DNA of 39,617 bases from the NCBI GenBank assembly GCA_948469315.1, contig CAOKLQ010000015.1:1-39617 (forward strand), in the 5' to 3' direction. The position numbers and the translations under genes are program-made. Under the pieces are notes generated by a model. That model did no database searches, had not been told where the DNA came from, and saw nothing but the letters and a program-made list of their open reading frames with translations. This document shows, one piece after another, positions 28,401 to 36,208 of the stretch. The DNA is from an uncultured Clostridium sp. (lineage in GTDB: Bacteria; Bacillota; Clostridia; TANB77; CAG-508). Each line of letters starts with the position of its first letter. Positions within the stretch are counted from its first letter, which is position 1.

Positions 28401-29344
28401 GGCCTTCCGTCAAACGCAAAATCAGGCACATACTCTTCTTCATGCTCCCCTAATTCTTGCAAATACCCATTATTTAAACCCAAGCAATACAAATAATCTT
28501 CTACTTGCTTATATTCCTTTTTGGTTAATTTTCTATTAATTTTATTATCCTCTTTTGCCAAATATGTTGGAAAATATTGTGCCATTACACTAATATAAGT
28601 ATCTTGTCCCATTTTTTCTTTTATATATTTTAAGAGATTCTTAGTATTTTGTATGTAATTTGGAAGGATCAAATGTCTAATTATTAAACCTTTTTGTATC
28701 ATTCCATTTTCATCAAATATATTTTTTCCTACTTGCTCTTTCATTTTCTTAATAGCATTTGATGCATATTCAAAATAATTATCTACGCCAGAATATTTTT
28801 TTGAAATCTCATTATTAAAATATTTAAAATCTGGCAAATAGACATCTATATAGCCCTTTAATAGGTCAATTGTTTCTATATTTTCATAACCATTTGTATT
28901 ATATATTATTGGCAAGTTTAACCCATTTTTTCTAGCAATCTTTATAGCTTGGATTATTTGATAAACATACATTGTTGGAGTTACTAAATTTATATTATGA
29001 GCACCATTTTTTTGCTGAGTTATAAATATTTTTGCTAATTCTTCTATTGTAATTTCTTTTCCATTTCCAAGCTGACTTATTTTATAGTTTTGACAAAATT
29101 TACACTTTAAATTACAATTTGCAAAAAAAATTGTTCCAGATCCATTTTTTCCACTTATACAAGGTTCTTCAAATTTATGCAAAGAAACTAGTGCTATTTT
29201 TACCTTATCACTTGCCTTGCATCTTCCTATTTTCCCATTTTCTCTATTTACATTACATTTATGTGGGCATAAATTACATTTATTTAAATTTAAATTTGTT
29301 TTCGGGTCGCCGAAGACTGCGACCCCTACATTAATATTATTCAT
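28394..29344 (-). CDS. Radical SAM protein, PflX/AmrS-like
   Basis: 316 residues. CNLCPHKCNVNR near the N-terminus, then the radical SAM cluster motif CNLKCKFC (about residue 75), TPTMYVYQIIQAIKIAR, YNTNGYE and DVYLPDFKYF. It belongs to the pyruvate-formate-lyase-activase-like COG1313 group, whose substrate is not established. The first 15 residues (NINVGVAVFGDPKTN) are coded by a family R repeat (29302-29327), so the start has probably been rebuilt by repeat insertion. No partner glycyl-radical enzyme is adjacent. Confidence 0.85.
   Translation of the reverse strand: MNNINVGVAVFGDPKTNLNLNKCNLCPHKCNVNRENGKIGRCKASDKVKIALVSLHKFEEPCISGKNGSGTIFFANCNLKCKFCQNYKISQLGNGKEITIEELAKIFITQQKNGAHNINLVTPTMYVYQIIQAIKIARKNGLNLPIIYNTNGYENIETIDLLKGYIDVYLPDFKYFNNEISKKYSGVDNYFEYASNAIKKMKEQVGKNIFDENGMIQKGLIIRHLILPNYIQNTKNLLKYIKEKMGQDTYISVMAQYFPTYLAKEDNKINRKLTKKEYKQVEDYLYCLGLNNGYLQELGEHEEEYVPDFAFDGRPQ
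29302..29327 (+). repeat. Family R palindromic repeat, copy 5, overlapping a gene start
   Basis: GGGTCGC (29302-29308) pairs with GCGACCC (29317-29323), followed by CTACATT. It covers codons 6 to 14 or so of the radical SAM gene. Confidence 0.7.
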
Positions 29345-29405
29345 TTTGGTTTTCCTTTATTTTTATGTTTGTATTATATATTTGGATAGTATTATTGTCA
29401 ATTAT

Positions 29406-29434
29406 TTGCATTATGTTATCTTGTATGATATAAT
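29406..29434 (+). promoter_or_regulatory. Sigma-A type promoter
   Basis: TTGCAT (29406-29411), 17-base spacer, TATAAT (29429-29434), ahead of the small gene at 29482. Confidence 0.6.
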
Positions 29435-29481
29435 TTGGTGGAAACTAATTCTTTTTTGCACTATGAAAGGAGGATGACATT

Positions 29482-29706
29482 ATGTCAGATTCTGCAAAAT
29501 TACGGTGTACCTATGGTATCATTTGGTTAATTATAGGTACTGCTTGTTTTATAGTTAGTACCATATTTACTATTCTTTCAATACTAATTGATGAGGGATT
29601 TGCATTTCTTGCTTTTTTCCCTTTTATTACAGGAATAATTTCAATGAAAAATTCTGTATGTTATTTTATTGAATGTGGTAAAATTCAAGGAAGAAATGAA
29701 AAATAG
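29482..29706 (+). CDS. Small two-helix membrane protein containing an unshifted CGG codon
   Basis: 74 residues with two hydrophobic helices (about 11-33 and 38-57) and a polar tail. The ribosome binding site AAAGGAGGATGACATT is strong and a good promoter lies upstream, so the gene looks real. Codon 8 (29503-29505) is CGG followed by T; a +1 shift there would end after 15 residues. This is the only in-frame CGG in the window not linked to a frame break. Family unknown. Confidence 0.7.
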   Translation: MSDSAKLRCTYGIIWLIIGTACFIVSTIFTILSILIDEGFAFLAFFPFITGIISMKNSVCYFIECGKIQGRNEK

Positions 29707-29715
29707 ACTCTAAAT

Positions 29716-29767
29716 AACCGAAAAAGGAAGCATGTTTGTATTTACACATGTTTACTTTTTTGGTTTT
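29716..29767. terminator. Bidirectional terminator between converging genes
   Basis: AACCGAAAAAGGAAGCATGT pairs imperfectly with ACATGTTTACTTTTTTGGTT across TTGTATTTAC. Confidence 0.6.
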
Positions 29768-30449
29768 ACCTTTTCATTTTTCTTAAAAAATCCTTTGTCT
29801 TTTTATCTATCCTATAAGATTCAACTATCTTTTGTATTGCTTTATTATAAGTCCAATCATCTAGATTGTTTTGTTTTAAATATTTTAAAGTTTCTTTGGG
29901 GAATTTTATATAGCAAATAGAAATTGCCCAAGCTACTGCCATTTTTACATAATATGCATCATTCTTTACTTTATCTAAATTAATTAAAACATTATCTATA
30001 TATTCTTGTGTGATAAAATAATCTAACATCATAACAATACTAAATCTTAAATAAAATTCCTTTTCAGATTTTAAATATTCTTGTAAAAACACCCACATTT
30101 GTTCTTGATATTTTTTTGTAATTTTTAAACCTGTACAAAAAATATCACATACAGCCCAATTGTCAATTTTAGGAATAAAATTTTCTATATATTTTTGTAC
30201 CTGTTCTATATCTTGTTTTATAAATCCTATGATCATACCTTGCAAAAGAATTTCTTCATAATATTCTAAATCGTTATAAGATAAATATTTTTTCCAATTA
30301 TCTTCATTATATATCTGTTTTGCTAAATTTCTTAAAACAGGAACTCTAATTCCTATTATATTATTAATTCCAGGGCATAATCCAGAATGAAATTTCCTAT
30401 ATTCTTCATCTGATAATTCTTTTATTTTTTCTCTTATTTGCTCTTTCAT
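29766..30449 (-). CDS. DNA alkylation repair (AlkD-like) HEAT-repeat protein
   Basis: 227 residues, all helical. GINNIIGIRVPVLRNLAKQI at the start, DNWAVCDIFC in the middle and VKMAVAWAISICYIKFPKET are typical of the AlkD-like DNA alkylation repair family (PF08713), which excises alkylated bases without flipping. Genuine glycosylase activity in this subgroup is not certain. It stands alone between repeats and the converging small gene. Confidence 0.82.
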   Translation of the reverse strand: MKEQIREKIKELSDEEYRKFHSGLCPGINNIIGIRVPVLRNLAKQIYNEDNWKKYLSYNDLEYYEEILLQGMIIGFIKQDIEQVQKYIENFIPKIDNWAVCDIFCTGLKITKKYQEQMWVFLQEYLKSEKEFYLRFSIVMMLDYFITQEYIDNVLINLDKVKNDAYYVKMAVAWAISICYIKFPKETLKYLKQNNLDDWTYNKAIQKIVESYRIDKKTKDFLRKMKR

Positions 30450-30506
30450 AATATCTCCATTATTTTTTAGTAATTATATTAATTTGATTTCATATTGTCA
30501 AATGAA

Positions 30507-30665
30507 TATAAAAAGAAAGATTATATTTTATGCGTAGTAACAATTCGGGGGGACCGACAAACTACAATCTGTTAAAATAAAGAAATTTAAACTTCAATTT
30601 CTTTATTTTATATAGATTGTGTGAAGTTGGGAGTTACAAGCAAAAATATAATCTTTCTTTTTATA
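30507..30665. repeat. Palindrome-nested repeat, family A, copy 2 (reverse orientation)
   Basis: The outer arms are 23 bases and perfectly paired (30507-30529 with 30643-30665). Inside, on the minus strand, are AACTCCCAACTTC, an inner hairpin (ACAATCT and TAAAATAAAGAAAT with their inverses) and GGTCCCCCCGAATTGTTACT followed by ACG. Blocks match the copy at 19471-19618; arms and hairpin do not. It abuts the 3' end of the amidase-like gene. Confidence 0.75.
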
Positions 30666-30666
30666 A

Positions 30667-31161
30667 TTAGAGCTTATTAATTTTATCTATATGTACAAAT
30701 CTAATTTTTTCAAATTTATAACTTGAAAGCCTTCTACCGAATGAATCAAATGTATGTGAAGATGTGTATATTCCGTCTATTGTATTGTTTTCTATATTTA
30801 CTATTAATAGTGTATGTGAAAAACTTTTGCCATCAAATGAAAGTTGTGCAATATCTGCTAATTCTATTTCATTTATTTGTACTTGCCTTCCTATTGGTCC
30901 ATTTTGTTTGTTAGATATTAAAAAGTTATATAAAAATTCTACACCTGTCCAAGATGGTGATTTATTATTTGCATCTATATAATACCAACCATTTATTTTA
31001 TCATAATTCATTTGCTTTGAACCTACGAATATGCATTGTGAAATAAAATTTGTACAATCTCCTCCTATTTTATCATAATTGTAATATTTAGGATTTCTTT
31101 TATATGCCCACTTTTTAGCATATTTTATTGCTAAGTTTCTATTATAAATTATCTCTTTCAT
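30667..31161 (-). CDS. Putative amidase-domain protein (PF12671-like)
   Basis: 164 residues: AIKYAKKWAYKRNPKY, then GGDCTNFISQCIF with the candidate catalytic Cys, WTGVEFLYNFL, IAQLSFDGKSFSHTLLIV with a candidate His, and YTSSHTFDSFGRRLSSY. This cysteine-peptidase-like amidase domain occurs in cell wall proteins of Clostridia, usually exported; here there is no signal peptide. I start at the ATG 31161, seven bases after AGGTGA. Confidence 0.8.
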   Translation of the reverse strand: MKEIIYNRNLAIKYAKKWAYKRNPKYYNYDKIGGDCTNFISQCIFVGSKQMNYDKINGWYYIDANNKSPSWTGVEFLYNFLISNKQNGPIGRQVQINEIELADIAQLSFDGKSFSHTLLIVNIENNTIDGIYTSSHTFDSFGRRLSSYKFEKIRFVHIDKINKL

Positions 31162-31206
31162 ATTTATCACCTAAAACAATTATATGTTTTGGTCTTATAA
31201 ATATAA

Positions 31207-31256
31207 TAAAAAATAATTGAAATATGTGATTCATATTTCAATTATTTTTTATTATA
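31207..31256 (-). terminator. Terminator after the 31258 gene
   Basis: AATAATTGAAATATG and CATATTTCAATTATT form a perfect stem flanked by A- and T-runs on both strands. Confidence 0.75.
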
Positions 31257-31257
31257 T

Positions 31258-32034
31258 TTATCTTTCATTTTTACCTTTTTCAATAATATCTTGAAAAGCT
31301 TTTTCTACATTTTTAAAAATTTCATCTTTTTCTTTTTGTGTTTTTTGATTTCCGCTTTCATCAACTGTTAAGTTTATTGTTTCTTTTCCTTCTAGATACT
31401 CTTTATCTTCTATCATAACTTGTTTTGCTTGAACATTAACAATTTTATTGTCAATTTCACCTATAGCAGAAATTATTTCATTATCTTTTTTGTTAATTAT
31501 TATATATAATGTGTCTCTATTATAATCATTATCTTTGTAATCTTTTGCTTCTACATTTTCTCTATAATCAAATACATAATTATCACTTTCATCAATTTTA
31601 AAAAATTGAGGTTTACTTTGTATATATCCAATATCTTCTTCTGATAAATCTTCATTATATGTATCATTATATCTTTGAGTTATTTGTTCTGTTATATTTT
31701 TTTCATTTTGGTTTTCTTTTATAACAAAAGGTTCAACTTCATGTTGTACACTTTGTCTAAATTGTTCTCCTTTTGATTTATTTTGGCTTTGTTCTATTTT
31801 AGTAATATTATTTTCTTTTGGTGCATCTAATAATTTTATTGCAGTTACTGTACTTCCAATTCCAATAGCTGCTAAAATACCTATTACTGCATATTTCCTA
31901 CGAAGCTTTTTTATATCTTTTTGCCTAAACTCTTTTTTTTCTTCTTTAGTAAATTTTCTACCTAACTTTTCTTCTTTTTTTTCTATATCTCTTCTTACTT
32001 TAGGTGCAAAAATACTATATTTAGATTCTCTCAT
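31258..32034 (-). CDS. Single-pass membrane protein, unknown function
   Basis: 258 residues. A highly basic N-terminal cytosolic part (about 1-47, KKEEKLGRKFTKEEKKEFRQ) is followed by one membrane helix (about 48-68) and an external acidic domain (about 70-258). The arrangement recalls anti-sigma factors with an external sensor, but no sigma gene is adjacent and I recognise no domain. AGGAGG precedes the start and a TTGACA promoter lies upstream. Confidence 0.7.
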   Translation of the reverse strand: MRESKYSIFAPKVRRDIEKKEEKLGRKFTKEEKKEFRQKDIKKLRRKYAVIGILAAIGIGSTVTAIKLLDAPKENNITKIEQSQNKSKGEQFRQSVQHEVEPFVIKENQNEKNITEQITQRYNDTYNEDLSEEDIGYIQSKPQFFKIDESDNYVFDYRENVEAKDYKDNDYNRDTLYIIINKKDNEIISAIGEIDNKIVNVQAKQVMIEDKEYLEGKETINLTVDESGNQKTQKEKDEIFKNVEKAFQDIIEKGKNER

Positions 32035-32059
32035 AAAAAATCCTCCTTTGTATATTTAT

Positions 32060-32088
32060 ATATTACATAATAAACTTAAGATTGTCAA
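32060..32088 (-). promoter_or_regulatory. Sigma-A promoter of the 31258 gene
   Basis: On the minus strand TTGACA (32088-32083), 17-base spacer, TAATAT (32065-32060). Confidence 0.65.
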
Positions 32089-32126
32089 ACATTTATAAAT
32101 ATTTTAAAAAATTTCCCAAAAACATA

Positions 32127-32155
32127 TTGACATGATAAATAAAATTTAGTATACT
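32127..32155 (+). promoter_or_regulatory. Sigma-A promoter of the tRNA pair
   Basis: TTGACA (32127-32132), 17-base spacer, TATACT (32150-32155), 20 bases before the first tRNA. Confidence 0.75.
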
Positions 32156-32174
32156 AATTTCTGTTAAAAGAAAT

Positions 32175-32251
32175 GCTCCCTTAGCTCAGTTGGTCAGAGC
32201 AACCGGCTCATAACCGGTGGGTCCAAGGTTCAAATCCTTGAGGGAGCACCA
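32175..32251 (+). tRNA. tRNA with CAU anticodon (Met, or Ile2 read with lysidine)
   Basis: 77 bases including encoded CCA. Acceptor GCTCCCT pairs with AGGGAGC; the anticodon arm ACCGG-CTCATAA-CCGGT carries CAT, and GGTTCAAATCC is the T-loop region. CTCATAA resembles Ile2 (CAU) tRNAs as much as elongator Met, and identity cannot be settled by reading alone. Confidence 0.9.
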
Positions 32252-32270
32252 CTTTTTTATTTACATACAT

Positions 32271-32356
32271 GGGTAGGTGGCCGAGTGGCTAAAGGCGGCA
32301 GACTGTAAATCTGTTCTCATTTGAGTACGATGGTTCGAATCCATCCCTGCCCACCA
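32271..32356 (+). tRNA. tRNA-Tyr (GUA)
   Basis: 86 bases including encoded CCA. Acceptor GGGTAGG pairs with CCTGCCC (one G-U). The anticodon loop CTGTAAA gives GUA, and the long variable arm is typical of tyrosine tRNA. The mobile block begins just downstream. Confidence 0.93.
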
Positions 32357-32429
32357 AGATGGAGTTATGCGAACTCCAATATGTTATATAGGCGGTTTTT
32401 ATATCAAAATACCTATATAAATCGCAGAA

Positions 32430-32466
32430 AAACCTAGTAAATCAATACTAGGTTTATTTTTTATAG
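32430..32466 (+). terminator. Terminator after the tRNA pair
   Basis: AAACCTAGTA (32430-32439) pairs with TACTAGGTTT (32446-32455), followed by ATTTTTTAT. A near copy is at 32731-32760. Confidence 0.75.
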
Positions 32467-32479
32467 AAAGGGAAATACA

Positions 32480-32591
32480 CCATAGATAAAAATTTATTAT
32501 TGCTTCGTAGAATAGGCGAAGAAGCAATAATACCAGTAAAAATGCTACCCTTTTAATTCCCTACGCATTTTTACTTAATTTTTATCTATGG
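32480..32591. other. Structured noncoding element: outer stem closing two hairpins
   Basis: CCATAGATAAAAATT (32480-32494) pairs perfectly with AATTTTTATCTATGG (32577-32591). Inside, TATTATTGCTTC (32495-32506) pairs with 32521-32532, and AGTAAAAATGC (32535-32545) with 32565-32575. The result is a three-way junction of about 112 bases without coding potential. It lies between two near-identical terminators at the edge of the mobile block. Confidence 0.7.
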
Positions 32592-32600
32592 TTTTGATAG

Positions 32601-32629
32601 TATATTTTAATACTTCGTATTAAAATATA
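32601..32629. other. 13-base-pair perfect hairpin with TTC loop
   Basis: TATATTTTAATAC (32601-32613), loop TTC, GTATTAAAATATA (32617-32629). It follows the three-way junction after nine bases and may be part of the same element. Confidence 0.65.
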
Positions 32630-32730
32630 GCAGACTTCATGAAAAACTACCCTACTTAATTTAAAAAAAGAAAATTATTTACTATATCTGGCATAGTGGC
32701 ATAGTGAAATTCCATTTTAAAAGAGCATTA

Positions 32731-32762
32731 AAAAACCTAGTAATCAAATACTAGGTTTTATT
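32731..32762 (-). terminator. Terminator after the ribbon-helix-helix gene
   Basis: AAAACCTAGTA pairs with TACTAGGTTTT; on the minus strand TTTTTTAAT follows. The stem is nearly identical to that at 32430-32466. Confidence 0.7.
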
Positions 32763-32779
32763 TATGACTAAATGTAATT

Positions 32780-32968
32780 TTAATCTTTTACATTTTTTAT
32801 ATCGTTTAGATCCATATTATTTATTGCATATTTAATCATAGCATTAATAACATAGTTATTTGACTTCTTACTTTTAACTGATAATTTCTCTATTATATTA
32901 AAGTCCTCTTCATCTATTCTTATTGAAAACTGAACTTTATCTGACCCACTAGGTATTTTAAAACTCAT
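32780..32968 (-). CDS. Ribbon-helix-helix DNA-binding protein
   Basis: 62 residues from the ATG at 32968 (after AAAGGTGGTGC). The beta strand KVQFSIRIDEEDF and helices IIEKLSVKSKKSN and NYVINAMIKYAI give the Arc/CopG/MetJ-type fold, in which a dimer's strand enters the DNA major groove. Such small regulators are common in conjugative and plasmid-derived elements for copy or transfer control. It is transcribed away from the rest of the mobile block, so it may control the divergent genes. Confidence 0.75.
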   Translation of the reverse strand: MSFKIPSGSDKVQFSIRIDEEDFNIIEKLSVKSKKSNNYVINAMIKYAINNMDLNDIKNVKD

Positions 32969-33071
32969 ATTTTGCACCACCTTTAAACTATTTTTAGTTT
33001 ATATTAGTATTCTACATTCTTGCATTGATTATGTATAGTTTAAAAGAGAATGAATTTTAGTTCAAAAATAG

Positions 33072-33100
33072 TTGAAAAATAATAATGAATAATGTATAAT
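33072..33100 (+). promoter_or_regulatory. Sigma-A type promoter, mobile block
   Basis: TTGAAA (33072-33077), 17-base spacer, TATAAT (33095-33100). Confidence 0.6.
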
Positions 33101-33141
33101 ATACCCTAGATAAGTTTATTAAAATGAAAGGAGTTTTTGAG

Positions 33142-33288
33142 ATGTTTTCATTACATGGAAATGGCAAGACATGGGCAGAAATGACACCAGAAGAACAAAA
33201 AATCTGGTTGATAATATTAGGAATAATAGCTCTAGCATTGGTCATTTATGGAATATACTACTTTTTCAAGAATAAAAAAGATAAATAA
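33142..33288 (+). CDS. Very small membrane protein (48 residues)
   Basis: A short polar start containing WAEMTPEEQKIW is followed by one membrane helix (LIILGIIALALVIYGIYYFF) and a basic tail KNKKDK. The ribosome binding site AAAGGAGT and a consensus promoter precede it. A truncated relative with the same leader and the shared MTPEEQK lies at 33404. Function unknown. Confidence 0.65.
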   Translation: MFSLHGNGKTWAEMTPEEQKIWLIILGIIALALVIYGIYYFFKNKKDK

Positions 33289-33299
33289 AGTGTAAATTG

Positions 33300-33328
33300 T
33301 TGTTTTTTATCGAATATTTGTGTATAAT
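33300..33328 (+). promoter_or_regulatory. Promoter before the truncated copy
   Basis: TTGTTT (33300-33305), 17-base spacer, TATAAT (33323-33328). Confidence 0.5.
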
Positions 33329-33403
33329 CAAAATGAAAATTATATGCAAATTCAATTCAGTTAAAAAATAGATAAATTTTTTCTAATGAAAGGAGTGTAT
33401 AAA

Positions 33404-33484
33404 ATGTTTTTAATACATATCATTACTTATAAGATTTACCCTAAAATGACACCAGAAGAGCAAAAAGTTTGCTTGATAATATAA
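33404..33484 (+). pseudogene. Truncated copy of the 33142 small gene
   Basis: 26 codons. It keeps the AATGAAAGGAGT leader and the MTPEEQKVCLII stretch (MTPEEQKIWLII in the full copy), but has lost the membrane helix through an early TAA. The next gene may be transcribed from the same promoter. Confidence 0.5.
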
Positions 33485-33551
33485 AATATTATAATTGCAA
33501 ATTACAAAAATATTTAAAATAATAAGAAAAAATTTGAGGAGGAATTTTAAA

Positions 33552-34661
33552 ATGAGAACAAAAAAATTAGTATTTTTAATAATGATTACAATGCTTTCTA
33601 TGTTATTGTTAGGAATAACAAAAGTTGAGGCAACAACAGATATTAGCAACAAAACTTGGATAGAAGGTATAACAACTTCTTTAGACATTGCAACAACACT
33701 TGATACTGACCCAAATGTTTTTGGAGAATATGGAAAAGGAGAACCTGCAATAACAAAAGAAGAATTTAATAAAATTAAAATAACGCAATTAGTTCGTGGA
33801 AATACATATATACTTTGGGATGGAAATACAGCAAATAAAATTGCTAATTGTACCTTAAGTGTAAACGGAATAAATTTTGGAACTTTAGAGCAAACAAATA
33901 CAACAATATGGGGCAACTTTCAAGGAGATGGAAATATTTGTGCATATACTTTAAAGCTTAATAAAGATGCAATATTACCAACAGAAGCAAATAATGGTTA
34001 TTATTATATTGATACATCTATTGATAATTGGACTTTATTACTTCCAAGCAATATAACTTTAGCAGATAAAGAAACATTACAAACAAATACAATTACAAGT
34101 AATGATACTAATAGTGATGTAAAAATAGGAATTACTGGAAAAATATCATCTGGTGCAAAATTAGTTTCAAATGAAATAGTAGAAACAGTACCTGAATTTC
34201 AAATGATGCAAACTGTATTAACACATCATTTAAAAAATGAGTTTAGTCAATATAATAATGAGGTTTTATTTGTAAAAGAAATAAAAATAGAAAATGGAAA
34301 CTTTGAAGGAAAATTAACATTAAATTTTGATATTGGAACAAAATATAATGACAAGAAATTTGTTGTCGCACATCAAAAAAGTTCAAATGGCGAAATTGAA
34401 TATTTTAATGGTACAATAAAAGATGGAAAAGCAACAATAGAAGTAACTGAACTTTCTCCGTTTGCTATATCAGTACTTACAGAAAAAGCACAAGGAGAAA
34501 ATAATCAAGCACCTACAACAAACCCAGATAAAACACCTACAACGAATAAAGGCGAAAAAGATACAACACCAAAAACTGGAACAATAGATATAATAGGTTA
34601 TGTATTAGCTACAACAATATTAAGTGGTATTGGAATAGTTGCATTAAAGAAGAAAATTTAA
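33552..34661 (+). CDS. Cell-surface protein with sortase signal (TPKTG)
   Basis: 369 residues from ATG 33552 after GAGGAGG. A signal peptide (KKLVFLIMITMLSMLLLGI, cleaved near VEA) is followed by an extracellular region, a Thr/Pro linker (PTTNPDKTPTTNKGEKDT) and a C-terminal sorting signal TPKTG, hydrophobic helix, KKK. TPKTG is a variant of LPXTG. The sortase gene follows by about 60 bases, so this is its likely substrate. An LSPFAISV motif precedes the linker, as in many clostridial surface proteins. Binding partner unknown. Confidence 0.85.
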   Translation: MRTKKLVFLIMITMLSMLLLGITKVEATTDISNKTWIEGITTSLDIATTLDTDPNVFGEYGKGEPAITKEEFNKIKITQLVRGNTYILWDGNTANKIANCTLSVNGINFGTLEQTNTTIWGNFQGDGNICAYTLKLNKDAILPTEANNGYYYIDTSIDNWTLLLPSNITLADKETLQTNTITSNDTNSDVKIGITGKISSGAKLVSNEIVETVPEFQMMQTVLTHHLKNEFSQYNNEVLFVKEIKIENGNFEGKLTLNFDIGTKYNDKKFVVAHQKSSNGEIEYFNGTIKDGKATIEVTELSPFAISVLTEKAQGENNQAPTTNPDKTPTTNKGEKDTTPKTGTIDIIGYVLATTILSGIGIVALKKKI

Positions 34662-34724
34662 TGGTTTGCTATAATGTATATGGGTAGTATTATATACTAC
34701 CCTATTTTTAAAGTGAGGGATACA

Positions 34725-35504
34725 ATGAAAAAGAAATCAAGACATAGTAGACAAGCTAATAAATTGAAGAATTTGATTTTAGTAGTTTTAGTATTTATTT
34801 TTGTTATTGGAATTGTTTATATTAGTTATTACTTATACAATAGAAATAAGGACAAAAAAGTAAATACCGACATATTAAATGATATTGAAGTGGATATTAC
34901 AGAAATAACACCTCAAAAAACGGAAGTAATGATAAAATTAGAAGAATTACAAAAAGAAAATAACGAAATCATAGGTTGGCTAGAAATAGAAGGAACTAAT
35001 ATCAATTCCCCAGTATTACAGACTACTGATAATGACTTTTACCTAACACATAACTATAAAAAGGAAAAAGCAAGTAGCGGAAGTTTGTTTTTAGATAAAG
35101 ATTTTGATTTAGAAAATGGTAGTAGTAATTATCTAATATATGGTCATAGGAATAAGCAAGGGTTAATGTTTGAAGATTTATTAAAATATGCAAAGGAAGA
35201 TTTTTATAAAGAGCATAAAACAATAAAATTTACTACTAATAAGGAAGAGGCAATATATGAAATATTGGCAGTTTTCTATTCAAGAGTGTATTATAAGAGT
35301 GAAAAAGATGTTTTTAGATATTATTATTTTGTTAATGCAAACAATGAAGCGGAATATAACGAGTTTATAAATGAAGCTAAAAAAGCAAGTATTTATGATA
35401 CAGGAATAACAGCAAAATATGGAGAACAACTACTTACACTTTCCACCTGTGAATATAGCAAAGAAGATGGAAGATTTGCAATAGTAGCAAAGAAAATAAA
35501 GTAA
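34725..35504 (+). CDS. Class B-type sortase
   Basis: 259 residues from ATG 34725. One N-terminal membrane helix (about 17-37) is followed by the sortase domain: IIGWLEIEGTNINSPVLQT, NYLIYGHRNKQGLMFEDL with the catalytic His, LLTLSTCEY with the catalytic Cys, and DGRFAIVAKK with the catalytic Arg. It joins the sorting-signal protein to peptidoglycan or a partner. A short hairpin (GGGTAGTAT/ATACTACCC) lies in the gap after the substrate gene. The start at 34725 follows GTGAGGGA; an upstream ATG at 34674 is less likely. Confidence 0.92.
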   Translation: MKKKSRHSRQANKLKNLILVVLVFIFVIGIVYISYYLYNRNKDKKVNTDILNDIEVDITEITPQKTEVMIKLEELQKENNEIIGWLEIEGTNINSPVLQTTDNDFYLTHNYKKEKASSGSLFLDKDFDLENGSSNYLIYGHRNKQGLMFEDLLKYAKEDFYKEHKTIKFTTNKEEAIYEILAVFYSRVYYKSEKDVFRYYYFVNANNEAEYNEFINEAKKASIYDTGITAKYGEQLLTLSTCEYSKEDGRFAIVAKKIK

Positions 35505-35511
35505 ATATAAT

Positions 35512-35540
35512 AAAAATACCTACTAATTAAATTTAGTGGG
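35512..35540 (+). terminator. Terminator after the sortase gene
   Basis: AAAAATACCTACTA and TAGTGGGTATTTTT form a stem ending in a T-run. Confidence 0.75.
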
Positions 35541-35634
35541 TATTTTTGTATGCTGATGTTATGATTTTTCACTTTAGGTTTTCTGATAACATTAAGAAAA
35601 ATTGTTATGGTATATTGTTTATTAGAGGTAAGAA

Positions 35635-36195
35635 ATGATTAATTTTGAAGAAGAAGTACAATATTTTACGGAATTAGTTTATAACAATATACAAGATGCT
35701 AAAAAAAGAAAAAAACAAAAAGCATTAGCCGAAGAAGCAATTTTAAATTGTATAAGTATAAGTAAAGATGGTCAAAGTATATTTGTTTACAATATGGATA
35801 AAAATTATTGTTACGAATTACTTAAAAAAGACATAGAAAAATATAATTATAAGAGTTACAGAACAAAGGCTTTAGCCCTATACTACATTGGAAGATTAAT
35901 AGAATATTTAAAAAAGGAAATTACATTTGAGGAACTTGCAGGGATATATGAGGAAACTAAACCAGTAGTAAAAAGCATTATAGAACAGAAGAACAATATT
36001 AGTGAACAATTAAGATTACTTCGCAAAAATAGGAATATTCCAGAAGTACAAGAATATATCGACAAACTATATAATGGAAAATATGCAAGTGAATATTTGA
36101 AATACTTAATAGATAGATACTATTATGGTAAAAAGAACTTGATAAGACCTGAAAAGAACGGCTTGGAGAAAATGTATAAAATGTTATTACGATGA
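35635..36195 (+). CDS. Protein of unknown function, helical
   Basis: 186 residues, mostly charged helices, beginning INFEEEVQYFTELVYNNIQ and with KKRKKQKALAEEAI. No signal or membrane helix. It is followed 13 bases later by the first DnaQ-like gene and may be in the same operon. I recognise no domain. Confidence 0.65.
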   Translation: MINFEEEVQYFTELVYNNIQDAKKRKKQKALAEEAILNCISISKDGQSIFVYNMDKNYCYELLKKDIEKYNYKSYRTKALALYYIGRLIEYLKKEITFEELAGIYEETKPVVKSIIEQKNNISEQLRLLRKNRNIPEVQEYIDKLYNGKYASEYLKYLIDRYYYGKKNLIRPEKNGLEKMYKMLLR

Positions 36196-36208
36196 AAGGA
36201 TAATAAAT

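Noticed and set aside
33410..33916. Minus-strand open frame opposite the surface protein
   Set aside because: It overlaps a well supported plus-strand gene with signal peptide and sorting motif and has no family features.
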